The position numbers and the translations under genes are program-made. This document shows, piece by piece, positions 58,882 through 64,000 of a DNA stretch of 64,000 nucleotides (the first letter of the stretch is position 1; each line of letters begins with the position of its first letter). The notes below the pieces were generated by a model, which worked only from the letters and a program-made list of their open reading frames with translations, ran no database searches and was not told the DNA's origin. This DNA comes from Actinoplanes sp. N902-109 (GTDB lineage Bacteria > Actinomycetota > Actinomycetes > Mycobacteriales > Micromonosporaceae). The stretch is taken from the NCBI RefSeq assembly GCF_000389965.1, contig NC_021191.1:5767501-5831500 (forward strand), given 5' to 3'.

Positions 58882-59097
58882 TCAGTCGAAGAAGATGAGG
58901 TAGAGCCAGCCGAGCAGGAGCAGGCTGAGGATGGCGGCGAGCAACCAGGTCGGCACCGTGTGGCCGCCCTGGCGGTCGCGCTGGACCTGGGCGCGGATGC
59001 GGGCCCGGCGCCGCTCGACGCGCCCCCACATGACGTCCTCGGCCGTGCGCTCGGGCTTGTCCTCCGGCGCGTGCTGGCCGGGCTCGGGTGAAGTCAT
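58882..59097 (-). CDS. Small C-terminally anchored membrane protein
   Basis: 71 residues from ATG 59097 (MTSPEPGQHAPEDKPERTAEDVMWGRVERRRARIRAQVQRDRQGG). A charged, helical cytoplasmic part precedes one C-terminal span (TWLLAAILSLLLLGWLYLIFF) ending one residue before the stop. Tail-anchored shape. Lies directly after pafA in the same direction (26-base gap), so probably cotranscribed. No known function. Confidence 0.75.
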   Translation of the reverse strand: MTSPEPGQHAPEDKPERTAEDVMWGRVERRRARIRAQVQRDRQGGHTVPTWLLAAILSLLLLGWLYLIFFD

Positions 59098-59123
59098 AGC
59101 CCGACCAGCGTAGCGGGCGCCGG

Positions 59124-60482
59124 TCACATGCTGGCGATCAGGCGTTCCACCCGCTCGTCGTAGGCCCGGAACGGGTCCTTGCACAGCACCGTGCGCTGGG
59201 CCTGGTCGTTGAGCTTGAGGTGGACCCAGTCGACGGTGAAGTCGCGGCGCTTCTCCTGGGCGTGCCGGATGAACTCGCCGCGCAGCCGGGCCCGGGTGGT
59301 CTGCGGCGGGGTCTCCTTGGCCTCGAAGATCTCCAGGTCGTTGGAGATCCGGTCGACCTGCTTGCGCTTCTCCATCAGCGCGTACAGGCCCCGTCCCCGG
59401 CGCACGTCGTGGTAGGCCAGGTCGAGCTGGGCCACCCGCGGGTGCGACATCGGGATCTCGTGCTTGGCCTGGTAGCGCTCGATCAGCTTGAGCTTGGAGA
59501 CCCAGTCGATCTCACGGGCCACCGGGTCGAGGTCGCCGCTCTCGATCGCGTTGAGCACCCGGCCCCACAGCTCGACGACCCGCTTGGCGGTCTGGTCGCC
59601 GCCCCGGCGCTCGACGAACTCGGTCGCCTTCGCCAGGTATTCCTGCTGGATCTCGAGCGCGCTGACCTCCTTGTTGTTGGCCAGGCGGATCTTGCGGCGG
59701 CCGGTGACGTCATGGCTGACCTCGCGGATCGCCCGGATCGGGTTTTCCAGCGTGAGGTCGCGCATGACCACGCCCGCCTCGATCATCCGCAGCACGATGT
59801 CGGCGCTGCCGACCTTGAGCAGTGTGGTGATCTCGTTCATGTTCGAGTCACCGACGATGACGTGCAGGCGCCGGTACCGTTCGGCATCGGCGTGCGGCTC
59901 GTCGCGGGTGTTGATGATCGGCCGGCTGCGGGTGGTGGCGCTGGAGACGCCCTCCCAGATGTGCTCGGCGCGCTGCGACAGGCAGAACACGGCCCCGCGC
60001 GGGGTCTGCAGCACCTTGCCGGCGCCGCAGATCAGCTGGCGGGTGACCAGGAACGGGATGAGGACGTCGGCGAGGCGGCCGAACTCCCCGTGCCGGGACA
60101 CGAGATAGTTCTCGTGGCACCCGTACGAGTTGCCGGCGGAGTCGGTGTTGTTCTTGAACAGGTAGATCTCCCCGGCGATCCCCTCGTCGTGCAGCCGCTT
60201 CTCGGCGTCGACCAGGAGACCCTCCAGGATGCGCTCGCCGGCCCGGTCGTGCGCGACCAGATCGGTGACGGAGTCGCACTCGGGGGTCGCGTACTCGGGG
60301 TGGGAACCGACGTCGAGGTAGAGGCGGGCACCGTTGCGGAGGAACACGTTGCTGCTGCGTCCCCAGGACACCACTCGGCGGAACAGGTAGCGGGCCACCT
60401 CGTCCGGGGAGAGCCGCCGCTGACCCCGATAGGTGCACGTGACGCCGTACTCGGTTTCTAGGCCGAAAATTCGCCGTTCCAT
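59124..60482 (-). CDS. pafA: Pup-protein ligase PafA
   Basis: 452 residues, full family length. The start MERRIFGLETEYGVTCTYRG and later FLRNGARLYLDVGSHPEYATPEC, NNTDSAGNSYGCHENYL, and GDSNMNEITTLLKVGSADIVLRMIE are diagnostic of the PafA/Dop carboxylate-amine ligases; the N-terminal glutamates bind Mg-ATP. It joins the C-terminal Glu of Pup to substrate lysines, marking them for the proteasome. TAATGT (60489-60494, minus strand) ends 6 bases before the ATG, so the message is probably leaderless. Normally close to prcBA; here rmlB and a glyoxalase-like gene intervene. Confidence 0.97.
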   Translation of the reverse strand: MERRIFGLETEYGVTCTYRGQRRLSPDEVARYLFRRVVSWGRSSNVFLRNGARLYLDVGSHPEYATPECDSVTDLVAHDRAGERILEGLLVDAEKRLHDEGIAGEIYLFKNNTDSAGNSYGCHENYLVSRHGEFGRLADVLIPFLVTRQLICGAGKVLQTPRGAVFCLSQRAEHIWEGVSSATTRSRPIINTRDEPHADAERYRRLHVIVGDSNMNEITTLLKVGSADIVLRMIEAGVVMRDLTLENPIRAIREVSHDVTGRRKIRLANNKEVSALEIQQEYLAKATEFVERRGGDQTAKRVVELWGRVLNAIESGDLDPVAREIDWVSKLKLIERYQAKHEIPMSHPRVAQLDLAYHDVRRGRGLYALMEKRKQVDRISNDLEIFEAKETPPQTTRARLRGEFIRHAQEKRRDFTVDWVHLKLNDQAQRTVLCKDPFRAYDERVERLIASM

Positions 60483-60488
60483 GACGAA

Positions 60489-60494
60489 ACATTA
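60489..60494 (-). promoter_or_regulatory. Leaderless-type -10 box of pafA (TAATGT)
   Basis: TAATGT on the minus strand, followed by ttcgtc and the ATG at 60482; no ribosome site. Confidence 0.5.
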
Positions 60495-60589
60495 GCCTCA
60501 CCAGGCCTGCGAACGGCAGTGACAACGCGCCCTTTCCCCGCCGGCATCTGTGCGGGCGCCGCGCGACCTGCGGATACACTGCCCGTTTG

Positions 60590-61564
60590 ATGAATCTTCT
60601 GATCACCGGTGGGGCCGGCTTCATCGGCTCCTGGTTCGTCCGGGCGGCGCTGCGCGACCAGCTCCCGGCCCTGGCCGGCGCGCGCATCACGATCCTGGAC
60701 AAGCTCACGTACGCCGGCAACCTCGCCAACCTGCACCCGGTGTCCGGAATTGATCGCCTCGACGTGGTCCGTGGGGACATCACCGACGAGGCCCTGGTGG
60801 ACACCCTGATGCGTCGCCACGACCACGTGGTCCACTTCGCGGCGGAATCCCACGTCGACCGCAGCATCCAGGCGGCAGCGGCCTTCGCCCACACCAACGT
60901 GGTGGGCACCCAGGTCCTGCTCGACGCCGCCCGGCGCCACGACATCGCCCGCTTCGTGCACGTGTCGACGGACGAGGTCTACGGCTCGGTCACCGAGGGC
61001 TCATGGCGCGAGGATGCGCCTGTCGCGCCCAATTCCCCGTACGCGGCCACCAAAGCCGGCGCCGACCTGCTCGCCCTGACCTACCACCGCACCCATGGGT
61101 TACCGGTCGTGGTGACCCGCTGCGCCAACAACTACGGCCCGTACCAGCACCCGGAGAAAATGATCCCCCGCTTCGTCACCAATCTGCTGTCCGGCCGCCG
61201 GGTCCCGCTCTACGGCGACGGCAGCCAGGTGCGGGACTGGGTGCACGTCGGCGACCACTGCCGGGGCACCGCGCTGGCCCTGACGGACGGGCGGCCGGGC
61301 CAGGTCTACCACATCGGCGGCAACAAGGAGCTGACCAACAAGGACCTAACGGCGCTGCTGCTGCGGGCCTGCGGGGCGGACTGGGACCAGGTCGCCCACG
61401 TACCCGACCGCAAGGGCCACGACCAGCGGTACGCCCTGGACGACAGCAAGATCAGGCAGGAGCTCGGCTACCGGCCGCAGGTGGAGTTCGCCGCCGGGCT
61501 GGCCGATACGGTGCAGTGGTACCGCGAGAACCCCGGCTGGTGGCGCCCGCTGGTCATCGACTGA
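60590..61564 (+). CDS. rmlB: dTDP-glucose 4,6-dehydratase
   Basis: 324 residues from ATG 60590; TACACT (60573-60578) upstream is a likely -10. Extended-SDR dehydratase: NAD motif GGAGFIGSW, the DVVRGDITD and HFAAESHVDRSI segments, catalytic YxxxK in SPYAATKAGADLL, ARG-rich NNYGPYQHPEKMIPRFVTNLLSGRRVPLYGDGSQVRDW, and STDEVYGSV (Asp-Glu of the active site). Makes dTDP-4-keto-6-deoxyglucose for cell-surface or antibiotic deoxysugars. Alone here: no rmlA, C or D in the window. Followed by a minisatellite. Confidence 0.92.
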   Translation: MNLLITGGAGFIGSWFVRAALRDQLPALAGARITILDKLTYAGNLANLHPVSGIDRLDVVRGDITDEALVDTLMRRHDHVVHFAAESHVDRSIQAAAAFAHTNVVGTQVLLDAARRHDIARFVHVSTDEVYGSVTEGSWREDAPVAPNSPYAATKAGADLLALTYHRTHGLPVVVTRCANNYGPYQHPEKMIPRFVTNLLSGRRVPLYGDGSQVRDWVHVGDHCRGTALALTDGRPGQVYHIGGNKELTNKDLTALLLRACGADWDQVAHVPDRKGHDQRYALDDSKIRQELGYRPQVEFAAGLADTVQWYRENPGWWRPLVID

Positions 61565-61575
61565 GCGCCCCGCTC

Positions 61576-61664
61576 AAGCCCGGCCCGCTCAAGCCCGGCC
61601 CGCTCAAGCCCGGCCCGCTCAAGCCCGGCCCGCTCAAGCCCGGCCCGCTCAAGCCCGGCCCGCT
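61576..61664. repeat. 15-bp tandem repeat, 6 copies
   Basis: AAGCCCGGCCCGCTC repeats at 61576, 61591, 61606, 61621, 61636 and 61651 (the last copy lacks one base). Lies between the convergent rmlB and glyoxalase-like genes, starting 11 bases after the rmlB stop. It would read KPGPL in the rmlB frame if the stop were bypassed. Confidence 0.95.
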
Positions 61665-61685
61665 GGGCTGGGCTCGCCGCTCGGC

Positions 61686-62063
61686 TCAGGCCCGCTCCGC
61701 GGCGCTGCGCTCGACGCAGAACTCGTTGCCTTCCGGGTCGCGCATGGTGACCCAGCCGGTCCCGTCGGGTTGACGGTGATCCTCGTACGTGCTCGCGCCC
61801 AGCCGCAGCATCCGCTCGACAAAGGCGTCCCGGGTGCCGGTGGGTGGCTGGATGTCCAGGTGCACGCGGTTCTTCCCGAGCTTGTCGTCCGGCACGGGCA
61901 CGAACAAAATCCCCGGCGCGCCGTCCACCGGGGCATGCAGCAGCGCACCCTCCGCATCGGACTCCGGATCCAGCCGGTAACCGGTCACCTCACCCCAGAA
62001 CGAAGCCAGCTTGACCGGATCATGCGCGTCCACGGTGATGTGCCGGACCGGATTGATACTCAT
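61686..62063 (-). CDS. Glyoxalase/VOC-superfamily protein
   Basis: 125 residues, single VOC unit pair: ITVDAHDPVKLASFWGEVTGYRL and HLDIQPPTGTRDAFVERMLRLGAST ... MRDPEGNEFCVE, with the candidate metal residues His and Glu of that pattern. Substrates of this branch (glyoxalase-like domain) are unknown. TAGGAT (62070-62075, minus strand) ends 6 bases before the ATG, so a leaderless message is likely. Confidence 0.87.
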   Translation of the reverse strand: MSINPVRHITVDAHDPVKLASFWGEVTGYRLDPESDAEGALLHAPVDGAPGILFVPVPDDKLGKNRVHLDIQPPTGTRDAFVERMLRLGASTYEDHRQPDGTGWVTMRDPEGNEFCVERSAAERA

Positions 62064-62380
62064 GCCCGCATCCTACGGACGCCACCCCCCGCAGCGCCGC
62101 CACTTATCGAACGCCCGCCGTCGCCCTCGAAGCCCGTAGCCACGCTCGACACTGCACCAGCAGTGAACGCATCTTTCCTGACGACAGCAGCGCACTCCCC
62201 CACCGCCGGACCTGGTGCTGAGCGCGGGCCGGTGGCCGGCCATGCTGCCGCGCTCCTTGCGGAGTTGGTCCGCCCGGCGCCGCGTCCAGCGGGCAGCCCC
62301 CGGCTTGCCGATGACCCGCCCCGGTCAGAGCAATCCGCCCCGTGGCCCGGCCGAGGTGGGCCGGGCCGTTCAGGGGGCGG
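62064..62380. other. 317-base gap; contains a terminator hairpin, no gene
   Basis: Reading all frames gave no recognisable protein. The right end has a strong hairpin (62344-62367) just past the prcA stop; the left end has the leaderless promoter of the VOC gene. The middle shows nothing I can name. Confidence 0.6.
62344..62367 (-). terminator. Hairpin after prcA
   Basis: GGCCCGGCC and GGCCGGGCC form a perfect 9-bp stem around GAGGTG, 14 bases past the prcA stop. No T-run follows on the minus strand, common for high-GC actinobacteria. Likely ends the proteasome transcript. Confidence 0.6.
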
Positions 62381-63205
62381 TCAGGACTTGCCGCTGTCCT
62401 TGTCCTCGGGAGCGCCCTCGAGGTCGGCGGAGGCGGCTGAGACGGTGGGCTTGTCGTCGGCCGGAGCCGGGCCGGTGGCGTCGCCGCGTTCCGGCTCGGG
62501 CTGGTCCTTGCCGCCTCCGAGGAGGGACTCCAGGGCCGCGCCGGAGATGCGGCGGAACGTGCGGCCGCGGCGGTGCCGGTCGAGCACCGCCACCTCGAGC
62601 TGGGCCGCGCCCAGGTCGCGGGTCGCGCCGTTCTCGCCGCCGACGCTGCCCAGGCCCTTGACCGCCAGCGCGAGCGCCGTCGGCAGGTCCGCGGTCACGT
62701 CGTGGCGCTCCTTGAGGACCGTGGAGATGGCCTCGGCCGAGCCGCCCATCGCCATGAAGCCGGGCTCGTCCATGACCGAACCGTCGTACGTGATCCGGTA
62801 CAGCTCGTCGGCCTCGGGGGACGCGCCGACCTGGGCCACGCAGATCTCCACCTCGTACGGCTTCTGCGTCTCGGAGAAGATCGCACCCAGGGTCTGGGTG
62901 TAGGCGTTGGCCAGCGCCCGGCCGGTCACGTCGCGGCGGTCGTACGCGAGGCCGTTGAGGTCAGCCATCCGCACGCCGGCCCGGCGCAGGCTCTCGAACT
63001 CGTTGTAGCGGCCGACGGCCGCGAAGCCGATCCTGTCGTAGAGCTCGCTGATCTTGCGCAGCGTGGTGAGGTTCTCGGCGACCAGCAGGATGCCGCCCTC
63101 GTACGTGAGGACGACTGCGGAGCGGCCGCGGGCGATACCCTTGCGGGCGTACTCCGAGCGGTCGCGCTGGACCTGCTCGGGGGAGGCGTAGAACTGCATG
63201 GCCAC
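62381..63205 (-). CDS. prcA: Proteasome alpha subunit PrcA
   Basis: 274 residues from GTG 63205, 8 bases after AAGGAGT (63214-63220); ATG 63199 is possible. MAMQFYASPEQVQRDRSEYARKGIARGRSAVVL is the usual actinobacterial alpha start; the N-terminus forms the substrate gate and there is no catalytic Thr, as expected. The C-terminal about 45 residues are acidic and disordered. Builds the outer rings of the 20S core with PrcB, encoded 61 bases upstream. Confidence 0.96.
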   Translation of the reverse strand: MAMQFYASPEQVQRDRSEYARKGIARGRSAVVLTYEGGILLVAENLTTLRKISELYDRIGFAAVGRYNEFESLRRAGVRMADLNGLAYDRRDVTGRALANAYTQTLGAIFSETQKPYEVEICVAQVGASPEADELYRITYDGSVMDEPGFMAMGGSAEAISTVLKERHDVTADLPTALALAVKGLGSVGGENGATRDLGAAQLEVAVLDRHRRGRTFRRISGAALESLLGGGKDQPEPERGDATGPAPADDKPTVSAASADLEGAPEDKDSGKS

Positions 63206-63266
63206 GAGTGGCTACTCCTTACGATGACCGGTATCGGGGATGGCTGCTGCGAAGACGCCGGGCTGC

Positions 63267-64000
63267 TCAGCCGCCCGGGTTCTCCATCCGTCCGGCGACC
63301 ACTTCCTCGGCCACCGTGGTGATCTCGGCATCGGTCAGCCGGTGCGTGCCCTCGGCCGTCGCCGTCATCACCACCGGGTAGATCTTGCGGGTCACGTCCG
63401 GGCCACCGGTCGCGGTGTCGTCGTCGGCGGCGTCGTAGAGCGCCTCGACGGCGAGCCGGATCGCGTCCTGGGTGCTGACCCCGGCCCGGTACTTCTTCTT
63501 GAGCGCGGACTTGGCGAACAGCGAACCGGAGCCGATCGCGTCGTAGCCGGTCTCCTCGTAGAGCCCGCCCGCGACGTCGAAGCTGAAGATACGCCCGGCG
63601 CGCGCCGGGTCGGCCGGGGCCAGGTCGAAGCCCGCGAACAGCGGGATCACCGCCAGGCCCTGCATGGCCGCGCCCAGGTTGCCGCGCACCATCGCGGCGA
63701 GCCGGTTGGCCTTACCGTCGAGCGAGAGCATCGCGCCCTCGATCTTCTCGTAGTGCTCCAGCTCGACCTGGAACAGCCGCATCAGCTCGATGCCGATGCC
63801 GGCGGTGCCGGCGATGCCGATCAGCGAGTACGCGTCAGCGGGGTGCACCTTCTCGATGTCCCGGCTGGCGATCAGGTTGCCCATCGTCGCGCGCCGGTCG
63901 CCGGCCATGATCACGCCCTCGGCGGTGGCGATGGCGACGATCGTGGTGCCGTGCGGCGCGAGGTCACCAGCCGACAGCCCCGGCGGCAGCGGCCGGCGCC
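63267..64000 (-). CDS. prcB: Proteasome beta subunit PrcB (5' end outside window)
   Basis: The frame is open to the window edge. The visible propeptide end is PLPPGLSAGDLAPHG followed by TTIVAIATAEGVIMAGDRRATMGN; cleavage between Gly and the first Thr would expose the catalytic N-terminal Thr. The internal ATG at 63914 is within that strand (VIMAGD) and is not the start. Conserved Lys (GNLIASRDIEKV) and the SGS-type loop (AIGSGSLFAKSALKKKY) are present. Catalytic subunit of the core particle, transcribed with prcA. Confidence 0.96.
   Translation of the reverse strand, partial: RRPLPPGLSAGDLAPHGTTIVAIATAEGVIMAGDRRATMGNLIASRDIEKVHPADAYSLIGIAGTAGIGIELMRLFQVELEHYEKIEGAMLSLDGKANRLAAMVRGNLGAAMQGLAVIPLFAGFDLAPADPARAGRIFSFDVAGGLYEETGYDAIGSGSLFAKSALKKKYRAGVSTQDAIRLAVEALYDAADDDTATGGPDVTRKIYPVVMTATAEGTHRLTDAEITTVAEEVVAGRMENPGG

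Noticed and set aside
1..64000. tRNA, rRNA, insertion sequence or prophage genes
   Set aside because: No tRNA-like cloverleaf, rRNA stretch, transposase or phage structural protein was recognised on reading the window, although a covariance scan was not possible.

Overview
The window is chromosomal DNA from a very high-GC actinomycete. It carries the Pup-proteasome genes (prcB, prcA, pafA, pafB, pafC), tatA/tatC, a HelY helicase and the glnX-glnH-pknG kinase module. An Actinoplanes/Micromonosporaceae-type genome is my inference from this gene set and from the many regulators and exported proteins; no rRNA or tRNA was found to confirm it.

Layout. 1-7.5 kb: the 3' end of one GGDEF/EAL protein and a complete GGDEF-EAL protein sharing an almost identical 268-bp block, then an AAA+ ATPase, an NTF2-like/dehydrogenase pair, and a receptor kinase with a lipoprotein. 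7.5-12 kb: a two-component system divergent from an MMPL exporter. 12-15 kb: decayed DNA holding a truncated, frameshifted pectinesterase, an AT-richer orphan membrane protein, and a regulator/metallo-hydrolase chimera broken by a frameshift and a nonsense codon. 15-26 kb: small unlinked genes (DUF2786, XRE-TPR, GNAT, DUF429, two TetR units, methyltransferase, MaoC, DinB, Ddn-like, DUF1028, DUF998) separated by minisatellites. One of these appears to have frameshifted a phosphotransferase-like remnant. 26-31.5 kb: a two-component system divergent from an ABC transporter. 31.5-33 kb: an acyl-CoA ligase.

33.2-42.4 kb is the most distinctive block: glnX, glnH, an unknown helical protein, pknG, a PP2C phosphatase, a VWA protein and an FHA protein. 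Nearly all junctions overlap by 1-4 bases, so this should be one transcript. In mycobacteria and corynebacteria GlnX-GlnH-PknG senses amino acids and controls 2-oxoglutarate metabolism through a small FHA protein. Here the operon also carries a cognate phosphatase, an FHA reader and a VWA protein. PknG, PP2C and FHA share a short cysteine module around (D)GYCDTCGM.

42.4-64 kb has housekeeping genes in an order resembling the mycobacterial prcBA-pafA-pafBC-tatAC-helY region, interrupted by insertions: glyoxalase-like, rmlB, CDF transporter, DUF3866, a dead O-methyltransferase, ABC ATPase, SDR/MerR and a lipid kinase.

Many genes lack a Shine-Dalgarno sequence and instead have a TANNNT box 6-8 bases before the start codon, the mark of leaderless transcription. 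Several decide start codons below. All functional calls are from reading translated sequence; no database search was run.
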